Assembly: GCA_041287865.1 (NCBI GenBank)
Contig: JBGGMV010000112.1
Coordinates: forward strand, 1-22,720
Direction: 5' to 3'
Source: JAPWJZ01 sp041287865
GTDB taxonomy: Bacteria > Pseudomonadota > Alphaproteobacteria > Micavibrionales > UBA2020
DNA: 22,720 nt
Below are positions 16,601-22,559 of this stretch, in pieces; the stretch's first letter is position 1; each line of letters starts with the position of its first letter. Below the pieces are notes generated by a model. The model saw only the letters and a list, made by a program, of their open reading frames with translations. It had not been told where the DNA came from and did no database searches. Both the position numbers and the translations under genes were made by a program.

Positions 16601-16659
16601 ACCCTGACGTCTACGGCAAGGACGTGACGCGCGAACTGTCGGTATCGGCCAAGGAGTAA
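10678..16659 (+). CDS. Alpha-2-macroglobulin family protein, thioester type
   Basis: A 1993-residue periplasmic protein, larger than the roughly 1650-residue enterobacterial YfhM. The signal peptide MRNFLLVLALILITAGGAQA lacks a lipobox Cys, so it is predicted soluble rather than lipid-anchored. Family marks in order: a MG2-type segment near residue 654 (GIYRAGDTIQYKFYVRDQDD), VLDEAVFDLV near 1190, the PDNLTGWRILALAVT region near 1280, the thioester motif CWEQ at 1482-1485, an alpha/alpha TED domain to about 1760, and a C-terminal YLPAGNYHLSYTAQAIAEG segment. Several Cys pairs fit an oxidising compartment. Bacterial alpha-2-macroglobulins trap attacking proteases by cleavage of a bait region and covalent thioester capture. 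pbpC follows after 1 bp, the classic arrangement linking defence to wall repair. GACGGG is a weak ribosome binding site. Confidence 0.95.
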   Translation: MRNFLLVLALILITAGGAQAAYDSVTAAEAQDLSIIRVTPTGEDVYSERQIVITFNRPVVPIGQMERDKKDIPVTITPEVDCEWRWINTSSLACQLTDKSKLELSTKYDITIAPGIKAEDGTTIKEDYKATFITQRANTEYAWFRTWTSPGTPVIRLTFNQPVTKTSARKSIMLVHGEKKTAIKLKPDPDYDEKPSYVPFGKGWLFFGDQEKRKSDDQATEKDGEEARRVWLAEPIEELPLDTNVTMKLSPGLVSAAGPELSVATKDVVAFDTYPELSVLGVRCTSNDGVEILFAPGETKADKCNPMASISLSFSAPVQRSQVKKNFEFSPALGLAEKQDEIWGDLSEEYSRLNSAHTKGRGYDVYLPYGLKAASTYTVKLKGEDLGFFSRAWRWVKNLFSDQPMTALEDEFARRVKEPVTITFNTDHRKPNFEMDYHDAVLEKNADSEVPIYVNNLEKLFFNFRSLTVAGTNDAEKFDQTLENIMDIQYLIPMKVREMLKGKSGAVYGHLETSPYVDKGSESAYRLFAQVTPWQMHVKLGHFSTLVWVTDMATGAPVKGAKVTLYKDSVASLTEPQDIRGTGMTDENGLATLPGTDKADPQQELQKGWEDSDSKLFVRADKGEDMAVMPLNSTFMIDIWRASNESIYPSNKKKYGHIHTWGTTAQGIYRAGDTIQYKFYVRDQDDRTLIAAPKEGYKLEIVDPTDNVVETVEDLKLNDFGAYAGEFKVAKEAPVGWYRFRLTAKYVGGGNDDGEGGEYSEDGYQAFGTWNPLRVLVTDFTPVPFRVSNSLNGDLFKDGQDIEVSADAKLHSGGPYLDAEVRTVAILDERAFTSKHPKAQGFNFMPLEYSMHGSREVLNKTEPLDGKGELRTVFKLEKQDFAYGRLTVESAVQDDRGKNVAASSGADYVGVDRFVGLKSPEWAYEAKKPVNLEYIVVDDRGNPAAGTSVKITLERLETTAVRVKGAGDAYLTNYNSEWKEAGTCEGTSTDDVSPCTFTPDKAGSYRAIARIKDTKDRAQEAGVSFWVTGSDYLVWDNQSDVLLPIVPEKAEYKVGDTAKYLVKNPFPGATALVTIERYGIIDKFTTKLEGSTPVVEFPVKADYLPGFFLSIQVFSPRVDKPIDENGVDLGKPTFRMGYVTVPVKDPYKEMLVTAKTPEEVYKPRDKIKVSLHAEPKKKGRDEPVELAVAVLDEAVFDLVTGGLSNFDPYEGFYKVDGLDLRNYSLLTRLIGRQKFEKKGANQGGDGGSDLKVRDLFKFVAYWNPSIKADKNGNAEVEFEAPDNLTGWRILALAVTPSDRLGLGHANFKVNRPTEVRPVMPNQVTERDTFQAGFSVMNRTDKPRTLTVEIKAEGLIDTAKTPAEHKETVTVDPYKRAIVYMPVQTMAVPENRDLPQGELKFTVKAYDLQDGDGMVHAMPVNKMRSLDTAANYGTTLQDKATESIKFPDNIFPDIGGISVVLSPSVIGSVEGAFKYMRDYPYICWEQILTKGVMASHYLNLKGYMPDSFEWKEADKLAQAALDIAGSFQAPNGGMTYFLARDEYVDPYLSAYTALAFNWLSKSGYKIPKAVEAKLHDYLLNLLRNDVAPTFYDAGMKSTVRAVALAALAEHGKVTKADMDRYQPHVKEMSLFGKTHFLMAALKVTEALPMAKDVANLILSASNQTGGKFIFNETLDDSYLRILASPLRENCAILSAFTAYGEMKEGASLVGDVPFKLTRTITQTRQNRDHWENTQENMFCMNALIDYSRVYENVKPDMKVTASLNTKSFGEAAFSDLRDKQVTLSRPMEEADVGTKATVEIERKGEGRLYYATRLRYALRSDLTKPVNSGIELHREYALERDGKWQMLKEKDEIKRGDIVRVDLFLSLPAARNFVAVNDPVPGGLEPVNSELATTSQVDANKGEFERDGGSWFFKFGDWWGYNVSRWSFYHQEIRHDSVRFYSDYLPAGNYHLSYTAQAIAEGKFTVMPTLAEEMYDPDVYGKDVTRELSVSAKE

Positions 16660-16660
16660 G

Positions 16661-18808
16661 ATGCGTTTACGGCTGAAACATATCGCGTGGGGCATTGCAT
16701 CCGCGGGCTTCGTGCTCGCGATGGCCACGGCCGTTGCGATAAAGCCGGTGAAATCGTCATTGCAGGCCTTGCGTTCGGAAGCGCAAACGCTGCAGATCAC
16801 CGACCGCGCGGGCCAGCCGCTGACCATCAGCTACCAGAACCGCTGGAATGTCTACGATAACCTGCCGCTCTATGCCATTCCGCAGTTTTTGCAGGAAGCC
16901 TTTATCGTGGCGGAGGACAAGCGGTTCTTCGGCCATGGCGGCGTCGACTGGCAGGCGCGGGGATCTGCCTTGGTGCAGAACTGGACGGCGCGCCACGTTG
17001 TGCGCGGCGCATCGACCATCACCGAACAGGTCGTGCGCATGATCAACCCGCGCCCGCGCAATATCTGGTCGAAATGGGTCGAGGGCTGGGAGGCCGCGCT
17101 GCTGGAAGCCAGCTATGCCAAGCCTGACATACTGGAATTCTACCTCAACCAGCTGCCCTATGCCTCCAATCGGCGCGGCGTGGCGCAGGCGGCGCGGTTT
17201 TATTTCAACCGTGATCTGGCGACGCTGAACCCGCGTGAAATGCTGGCGCTGGCCGTGCTGGCGCGTGCGCCCTCGAGCTATGACCTTTATAACGGCGGCA
17301 CAAAAATCGATGCCGCCATTACACGCCTCGCCGCAAGCATGGTCGAACGCGGCGTGATGAAAGCGGAAGAAGCCGCGCAACTGACCGCGAAACCCTTCGA
17401 GCTTGCAAGGCCTGCTGCTCCCATCGACGCGCTACACTTCGCGCAATATGTGCGCGGACAGCCGGGCTCGGCTGGCAATATCATTCACTCGACACTCGAC
17501 AGCAATCTGCAGGCCAAGGTGCAGGGCATCATCGATACGCGCGTGGCGGGCCTGTCGCGCAAGAACCTCCACAATGCCGCCGTTCTGGTGGCAGATCATA
17601 CGACGGGCGAAATTCTGGCATGGGTCGTTGCGGGTGATGAGAAAACGAAGCTGATCGATGCCGTAACAGTACCGCGCCAACCGGGCTCGGCACAGAAACC
17701 GCTGCTGTACGCCATGGCGCTCGACAAAGGCTGGACGCCAGCCACCATTATCGATGACAGTCCGCTGGCGGGCGCGGTGGGCACGGGCCTGCACTGGTTC
17801 AAGAACTACAGCAATACATACTATGGCCGCATAACGCTGCGCGAAGCCTTGGCCAATTCGCTGAATATTCCTGCGGTGCGCACGATTGGATATGTGGGCG
17901 CGTCGAAATACCTGAACACGCTGCACCGCCTCGGCTTTGAAAGCCTTGACAGGGGCGTGGAGGTCTACGACGAAGGTCTTGCGCTCGGCAACGGGGAGGT
18001 GACGTTGCTGGAACTGGTGACGGGTTTCACGGCGCTGGCGAACAAGGGCGTTTACCGCCCGCTGCGCTACACGCTGGACGATGCGGGTGCGCGCCAGTCC
18101 GAGCGCATCTGGTCGGCGGAGGCCGCGTCACTGATCGGCAATATATTATCCGACCCCTATGCGCGCAGGCTAGAGTTTGGCGCAGGCAGCGTGCTGAACC
18201 TGCCCGTGCAGACGGCGGCCAAGACAGGCACTTCGACCGACTACCGCGACGCCTGGAGCGTGGGCTATAACCACAAGTACGTCGTCGGCATCTGGATGGG
18301 CAACCTCGATCACAGTCCGACCGACGGCGTCACGGGGGCATCAGGCCCTGCGCTGGCGTTGCGCAGTGTGTTCAACGAATTGAACAAGCACGCCGAAGCG
18401 CGGCCGCTTTGGCTCTCGCCGAAACTGTCGCGCAAGGACGTTTGCATCGAAGACCCGGAAGATCCGGAGCGCTGCCATATGCGCAGCGAATATTTTATGG
18501 AGGGCGGGGAGGCTAAAACCGCTACCGCCGCAACGGAACATGAATTCGCCATCCTGAAGCCCACCGACGGGTTGCAGATGGCGATCGACCCGCGTATCCC
18601 GCATGACTTCCAGAAATTCCAGTTCGTCATGCATGGCCTCGGCGAGGGTCAGCAGGTTGAATGGATACTTAACGGCGAACCTGTCGCCACCTCTGGCGGT
18701 AAATACCTCTGGCCCGTCAGGCGCGGGAAATACAAGCTGTCGGCGCGGGTGAAGGAGGGGGACAAGACCGTCTTTACCTCCGCCGATATCGGCTATCTGG
18801 TGAAATAA
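16661..18808 (+). CDS. pbpC: Penicillin-binding protein 1C
   Basis: A 715-residue bifunctional peptidoglycan synthase anchored by an N-terminal helix (about residues 9-27). The GT51 glycosyltransferase domain shows Glu85 in EDKRFFGHGGVDW and GASTITEQVVRM. The transpeptidase domain has Ser343-x-x-Lys346 (PGSAQKP), Ser400-Leu-Asn402 and Lys521-Thr-Gly (KTGTSTDYRDAW). The C-terminal 90 residues fit the small beta-rich BiPBP_C domain specific to PBP1C. GASTITEQ replaces the commoner GASTITQQ. AAGGAG overlaps the end of the alpha-2-macroglobulin gene and the ATG follows its stop by 1 bp, so the genes are co-expressed. The pairing supports a model in which PBP1C repairs the wall after protease attack or breach. 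Confidence 0.95.
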   Translation: MRLRLKHIAWGIASAGFVLAMATAVAIKPVKSSLQALRSEAQTLQITDRAGQPLTISYQNRWNVYDNLPLYAIPQFLQEAFIVAEDKRFFGHGGVDWQARGSALVQNWTARHVVRGASTITEQVVRMINPRPRNIWSKWVEGWEAALLEASYAKPDILEFYLNQLPYASNRRGVAQAARFYFNRDLATLNPREMLALAVLARAPSSYDLYNGGTKIDAAITRLAASMVERGVMKAEEAAQLTAKPFELARPAAPIDALHFAQYVRGQPGSAGNIIHSTLDSNLQAKVQGIIDTRVAGLSRKNLHNAAVLVADHTTGEILAWVVAGDEKTKLIDAVTVPRQPGSAQKPLLYAMALDKGWTPATIIDDSPLAGAVGTGLHWFKNYSNTYYGRITLREALANSLNIPAVRTIGYVGASKYLNTLHRLGFESLDRGVEVYDEGLALGNGEVTLLELVTGFTALANKGVYRPLRYTLDDAGARQSERIWSAEAASLIGNILSDPYARRLEFGAGSVLNLPVQTAAKTGTSTDYRDAWSVGYNHKYVVGIWMGNLDHSPTDGVTGASGPALALRSVFNELNKHAEARPLWLSPKLSRKDVCIEDPEDPERCHMRSEYFMEGGEAKTATAATEHEFAILKPTDGLQMAIDPRIPHDFQKFQFVMHGLGEGQQVEWILNGEPVATSGGKYLWPVRRGKYKLSARVKEGDKTVFTSADIGYLVK

Positions 18809-18837
18809 CCCTTTAAAACCGGCCTTAAAAATTCCCC

Positions 18838-18888
18838 TTGCCTTCGCTGGCCTAAAACGGGTATAAAATACCCGGGTAATAAATACCC
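18838..18888 (+). promoter_or_regulatory. Promoter overlapped by two abutting palindromic operators
   Basis: GGGTATAAAATACCC (18859-18873) is followed with no gap by GGGTAATAAATACCC (18874-18888). The first is a perfect 6-3-6 palindrome; the second has one mismatch. TTGCCT (18838-18843) and TATAAA (18862-18867) with an 18-bp spacer give a plausible promoter whose -10 lies inside the first palindrome. The ATG at 18910 is 21 bp beyond, with AGGAG between. The next gene starts with an XRE-type helix-turn-helix, so autorepression is the obvious model. Confidence 0.65.
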
Positions 18889-18909
18889 CACAAATCAAGG
18901 AGAGAAAAC

Positions 18910-20376
18910 ATGGCGCCCACGACCAAGAACGACAGCAAAAACATGACAGCCTCGGCGCTCCGCGCATGGCGCAACCGGATGGGCTGGGCACGCGACGAAG
19001 CGGCGGAGAAACTGCAGCTGGCGCGGGATACGTACAAGAAATTCGAGAACGGGCAGCGCGCGATTACGCCGCGCCTTGCCGCCGAAGTGGCACGGCTGGA
19101 ACAGCTGGGGCAGAACGACAAGAAAACCTATGACGATAAAAACGCCACGGTGCATGTCGTGGGCGGCGGCACCATCGTGCATGTGCGCAACCACCTTGCG
19201 CTGGCGGCTCCCGCGTACGGCTCGACGGCGCGGGAACTGGCGGGCGTATGCAAACGCATGGGCCATGCCACGCGCATGACGCTGACACGCATGGCCGACC
19301 CGTCGTCGAAATATGAAACGAACGAGGATATGGCCGAACTGGCGAAAGAGATTGTGGCCGACAAAAAAATCAAGATTGTCTTCTGGAACCCCGCCATCTG
19401 CGATTTCAACGGGCAGATCGGCAGCGTGAAGCCGCACCGCAAGGCGCAACGCCTGAAATCGCGGGAAGGCGAGCAGGCGATGAAGCTGACACCCTCCGAC
19501 AAAATCGTCGCCACCATCCGCGCCGAGCGCAAGGATTTGTTCCTCGTCGCGTTCAAAACGACGACGGGCGCGACGGAGGATGAAATGTATCTTGCGGGTC
19601 TGAAACTGATGAAGGGCTCGCACATCAACCTTGTGCTGGTGAACGATGTTGTGACGCGCATGAACATGGTGGTGACGCCGGAAGAAGCGCGTTATCACGT
19701 CACCAACCAGCGTGTCGAAGCGCTCGAGGGGTTGGTGGAGATGGCTTTGCTGCGTTCCAAAGCGACATTCACGCGCTCGACGGTTGTCGAAAATGCCAAG
19801 GGCGTCGAATGGAAATCCGATCTTATCAGCGACAACCTGCGTGTTGTGGTCGACCATTGCATCAAGCGCGGCGCGTATAAACCGCTGAATACAAAGCGCG
19901 GCCCGGTGACGGCCGGGCACTTCGCGGCACGTGGCGAGAAGGGGGATATCGTTACCTCCCGCCGCTGGTCGAACTTCAACAAGCTGAAGGAAATCGGCAT
20001 GGTGCGCATCGAGCCCAAGGGCAAGGACGCCGTGATCGCCTATGGCGGCAAGCCGTCGGTGGGCGGGCAGAGCCAGCGGATTGTGTTTGAAGATCATCCG
20101 GAACTGGACAACATCGTGCATTTTCACTGCCCGCTGAAGCCGGGGTCGAAAGTGCCGGTACGTTCGCAGCGCCCCTTCGAATGCGGCAGCCACGAATGCG
20201 GCAAGAATACGTCGGATGGCCTGCGCGAGATGGAAAGCGGCATCTGGGCCGTGATGCTGGAACAGCATGGCCCCAATGTCGTCTACAACCGTAATGTGCC
20301 GCCGAAACGCGTGATCGACTTTATCGAACGTAACTTCGATCTCGAAGCCAAGACGGGCGGCGATGTCCATGATTAA
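18910..20376 (+). CDS. Fusion of XRE-type HTH, CoaB-like and class II aldolase-like domains
   Basis: A 488-residue protein with three apparent modules. Residues 14-66 read as an XRE/Cro helix-turn-helix (ALRAWRNRMGW, EEKLQLARDT-like recognition region, KKFENGQRAITP). Residues 80-285 resemble the phosphopantothenate-cysteine ligase (CoaB/DFP) fold: VVGGGTIVHVRN for the GGT-EP-VR loop, NPAICDFNG for AAVADYR, LTPSDKIVATI for the TPDIL segment, LFLVAFKTTT for VGFAAET, and LVLVNDV for the closing strand. Residues 305-475 resemble class II aldolase/adducin: zinc-type His404 and His406 in VHFHCP and His453 in LEQHGPNVVY; the usual catalytic Glu after PS appears to be absent (KPSVGGQ). It may be a metabolite-sensing regulator. 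The domain calls after the HTH rest on motifs only. AGGAG precedes the start. Confidence 0.75.
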   Translation: MAPTTKNDSKNMTASALRAWRNRMGWARDEAAEKLQLARDTYKKFENGQRAITPRLAAEVARLEQLGQNDKKTYDDKNATVHVVGGGTIVHVRNHLALAAPAYGSTARELAGVCKRMGHATRMTLTRMADPSSKYETNEDMAELAKEIVADKKIKIVFWNPAICDFNGQIGSVKPHRKAQRLKSREGEQAMKLTPSDKIVATIRAERKDLFLVAFKTTTGATEDEMYLAGLKLMKGSHINLVLVNDVVTRMNMVVTPEEARYHVTNQRVEALEGLVEMALLRSKATFTRSTVVENAKGVEWKSDLISDNLRVVVDHCIKRGAYKPLNTKRGPVTAGHFAARGEKGDIVTSRRWSNFNKLKEIGMVRIEPKGKDAVIAYGGKPSVGGQSQRIVFEDHPELDNIVHFHCPLKPGSKVPVRSQRPFECGSHECGKNTSDGLREMESGIWAVMLEQHGPNVVYNRNVPPKRVIDFIERNFDLEAKTGGDVHD

Positions 20377-20707
20377 ACGCGACTTCGTCAAGGCCGGCGA
20401 TACCATCATCCGACTTGCCGATATCGAGAGTATCGATATGGCGAAGATCGAGCAGGGGCTGCTGAGCGTGTCCCATCGCGGGCAGGTATCGGTGGCGCGG
20501 GATTTCGATGCTTTTGAAATTCTGATGCTGCTGCATCCGGCGGCTATTGAAGGTCGGCGGTTGCGCTGGGCGAAGAACGCCTGGGCCTTCCACAATCTTG
20601 TGGCGCATCCGCTGATGCAGGTAATGGTCTGGTTAGGCTTTAAAAAACAGGCGATATGGTTGCATGACGTAACAGTGCCGAAGCCTGTCGGGCTACGGCA
20701 TAGTTAA
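20363..20707 (+). CDS. Small hypothetical protein overlapping the fusion gene
   Basis: A 114-residue protein whose start overlaps the last 14 bases of the HTH-CoaB-aldolase gene; an alternative ATG at 20369 would shorten it by two residues. The N-terminal half (TIIRLADIESIDMAKIEQGLL, then RGQVSVARDFDAFEILMLL) looks like a beta-rich fold. The C-terminal part, WAFHNLVAHPLMQVMVWLG followed by WLHDVTVPKP, resembles a short HNLxAHPxxxx...LHDxT pattern that I associate with small phage and prophage proteins, without a known function. The overlap implies translational coupling and a functional link to the fusion protein. It ends 2 bp from the stop of the convergent gene. Confidence 0.75.
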   Translation: MSMIKRDFVKAGDTIIRLADIESIDMAKIEQGLLSVSHRGQVSVARDFDAFEILMLLHPAAIEGRRLRWAKNAWAFHNLVAHPLMQVMVWLGFKKQAIWLHDVTVPKPVGLRHS

Positions 20708-20709
20708 GC

Positions 20710-20994
20710 CTACATCTTCAGGTCTTCTTCCGTCATGCGGTCGTGGTTGATTTCAGGGTTGACGCGGGCTTCGCGCGTGCGCTTGTTGAATTTCATCGTT
20801 TCCTTTTCGGCCTTCAGCATTTGGGGCAGACCGGAAGGGCGATAGAAATTTTCGCCTTCGAATTTCCGGCGTATCTTTTCATCGGCTGCGTGGTCGACGG
20901 GCTCGGGCTGGGCTTCGAGATTCTCGAAGTCCTTGCCATGCAGGTGCAGCGTTTTGCGGGGTTCTTGCTTGTCGTTCCGGGGTGTGACGGACAT
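20710..20994 (-). CDS. Small hydrophilic hypothetical protein
   Basis: A 94-residue, highly charged protein without membrane segments or signal peptide; I do not recognise it. It contains a ENFYRPSGLPQMLKAEKETM core and an acidic C-terminal end, MTEEDLKM. GGAG lies 7-10 bases before the ATG on the minus strand. An open frame of similar size exists on the plus strand, but it lacks a good start and its product has no convincing features. The gene is convergent with the small overlapping gene and divergent from the LysE-type exporter gene, with about 100 bp between the two starts. It is probably disordered or a small binding protein. Confidence 0.65.
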   Translation of the reverse strand: MSVTPRNDKQEPRKTLHLHGKDFENLEAQPEPVDHAADEKIRRKFEGENFYRPSGLPQMLKAEKETMKFNKRTREARVNPEINHDRMTEEDLKM

Positions 20995-21098
20995 GGCGTT
21001 ACTCCGAATTCAAAGGGTTACAAGTAACAAACCGCCGCAGGGTGACGGGGGTTCCGTAATAGCGCGAGTTGGGGTATCCTTGGGCCAAGGAGAGTATC

Positions 21099-21743
21099 AT
21101 GCTCGAAAATCTAGGTTTCTTCCCGAAGGGTTTTATGCTCGGCTTCGCGATTGCGGCGCCGGTGGGGCCCATCGGCATGCTCTGCATCCGCCGCACGCTG
21201 GCGCATGGCATGGCTTCAGGCCTTGCGACGGGAACGGGAGCGGCCTTTGCCGATGCTTTTTATGGCGCTGTTGCGGCATTCGGCCTGACGGCGATTTCGG
21301 ATTTTCTTATCAATTACAAAACGCCGATGCAGTTTCTGGGCGGGCTGTTCCTCGTTTACCTTGGCGTGAAGACTTTCATGCAAAAACCGCGCGAGAACAC
21401 CGGCAAGGACGAGGAAAAGGGGCGGCGCAGCGTCAAGCAACTGGCGGGCGAGCTTGGATCGACCTTTTTGCTGACGGTGGCGAACCCGGCGACGATTATT
21501 TCCTTCATCGGCTTTTTTACCGGCCTTGGCCTGCTGTCGGGCGCGGCGCCGCCGGCCTATTCGGATTCCGCGCTGATGGTTGCGGGGGTGTTTATCGGAT
21601 CTTTTGCCTGGTGGTGCATCCTGTCGGGCGGCATCGCTGCCGTGCGGCATGGGCTGGGGCCCAAGGCGATTAAAATCGCCAATTTGCTCTCCGCCGCCAT
21701 TATCGGCGGTTTTGGTGTGTTAGCGCTAGTTTCTTTGATCTAA
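21099..21743 (+). CDS. LysE/RhtB family amino-acid exporter
   Basis: A 214-residue integral membrane protein with about six hydrophobic segments, the usual LysE-superfamily size. The N-terminal signature is present: FMLGFAIAAPVGPIGMLCIR, then G-MASGLATGTGAAFADAFYG, followed by LGGLFLVYLGVKTF. A hydrophilic cytosolic loop of about 25 residues (KPRENTGKDEEKGRR region) precedes LTVANPATIISFIGFF, another family motif. These proteins export amino acids or related metabolites by proton antiport; the substrate is not readable. ATG 21099 is preceded by AAGGAG at 21087-21092; an in-frame TTG at 21069 is less likely. No intrinsic terminator is seen after the stop, and the following gene has its own promoter. 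Confidence 0.9.
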   Translation: MLENLGFFPKGFMLGFAIAAPVGPIGMLCIRRTLAHGMASGLATGTGAAFADAFYGAVAAFGLTAISDFLINYKTPMQFLGGLFLVYLGVKTFMQKPRENTGKDEEKGRRSVKQLAGELGSTFLLTVANPATIISFIGFFTGLGLLSGAAPPAYSDSALMVAGVFIGSFAWWCILSGGIAAVRHGLGPKAIKIANLLSAAIIGGFGVLALVSLI

Positions 21744-21770
21744 GCCTTTGATATTACAATAAACTATTAT

Positions 21771-21799
21771 TTGACATAATATATGTAATCTGGCATACT
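21771..21799 (+). promoter_or_regulatory. Strong sigma-70 promoter of the tandem ankyrin genes
   Basis: TTGACA (21771-21776) and CATACT (21794-21799) are separated by exactly 17 bp, 53 bp upstream of the ATG at 21853. The first 11 bases, TTGACATAATA, equal those of the promoter at 5087. Confidence 0.75.
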
Positions 21800-21852
21800 C
21801 TCTCAAACGCGCGGCACAGACAAAAAAAGGCCGCAGCAAAGGAGTGTGTGAC

Positions 21853-22557
21853 ATGGCTTCAATAGATTTCAACGCGAATGCCCAAACCTACGGCCCTAAA
21901 AACGCGGCCGAGCGGGAATTGCTGGATTTTGTCAGCGACGGCGGCGGTTCAAAAGGTAAAATTTTCGGCTGCATGATGAAGGGCGCGAACCTTTCCGTCG
22001 GCAACGACAAGCCGGGCGAAGAAGGCTGGACGCCGCTGATGTACGCTTTCAAAAACCGCTCCGACGAAGCGATCGAGGTGCTGCTGCATTTCAACGTCGA
22101 CATCGATGCACGCACCAAGGAAGGCGACACGGCCCTGATGGGCGTTATCCGCAGCCGCCGCGTCGACACCCACAAAAAAGAATGGGAGGCGGATACCGAT
22201 TTCCGCCTGTCGCGCCAGCTGATCCGCGCCTACGAAGACGGCATGGGCGATATCAACCTGCAAAACCGCGCAGGCGAAACAGCGCTGATCGTGGCGACGA
22301 AGGCGGGGCAGTGGGATTTCGTCAGCCGCATCCTCGATGCCGGTGCGGATCCCTTCGTCAAAGACGGCGAGGGCTATACGGCTGTTGATTACGCCCGCGC
22401 GACGAACCCGGAAAGCATGGCTCATGCCGGCAGCGAGGCGCTCCGCACGATGGAGGCGCTGGCAAGCCGCAAGCAGGCGCAGGAAGCGCATATCGACGCA
22501 GGCCTGCCGACACAGTCGAGCGTGGCCGTCAAGAAACCTCTCAGCTTCAGGAAATAA
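21853..22557 (+). CDS. Ankyrin-repeat protein
   Basis: A 234-residue protein with ankyrin repeats at about residues 36-54 (degenerate), 57-87, 91-100 continuing into 121-137 (with an inserted charged segment), and 139-170. Visible cores include EEGWTPLMYAFKN, KEGDTALMGVI, RAGETALIVATKAG and LDAGADPFVKDGEG. There is no signal peptide. The C terminus has a KQAQEA helix and ends VAVKKPLSFRK, matching the tail of the ankyrin protein at 6742-7467. AAAGGAG at 21838-21844 places the start at ATG 21853 rather than the upstream GTG at 21844. It is followed after 2 bp by a second, related gene. It probably mediates protein-protein contacts; no catalytic domain is visible. Confidence 0.9.
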   Translation: MASIDFNANAQTYGPKNAAERELLDFVSDGGGSKGKIFGCMMKGANLSVGNDKPGEEGWTPLMYAFKNRSDEAIEVLLHFNVDIDARTKEGDTALMGVIRSRRVDTHKKEWEADTDFRLSRQLIRAYEDGMGDINLQNRAGETALIVATKAGQWDFVSRILDAGADPFVKDGEGYTAVDYARATNPESMAHAGSEALRTMEALASRKQAQEAHIDAGLPTQSSVAVKKPLSFRK

Positions 22558-22559
22558 CC

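Noticed and set aside
18895..20595. 566-codon minus-strand open frame over the HTH fusion gene
   Set aside because: The plus-strand product has coherent domain motifs, a good ribosome binding site and an upstream promoter. The antisense product has none.
20743..21027. 94-codon plus-strand frame opposite the small hydrophilic gene
   Set aside because: It has no ribosome binding site, and its hydrophobic stretch is interrupted. The minus frame has GGAG at proper spacing and a coherent charged product, though confidence is only moderate.
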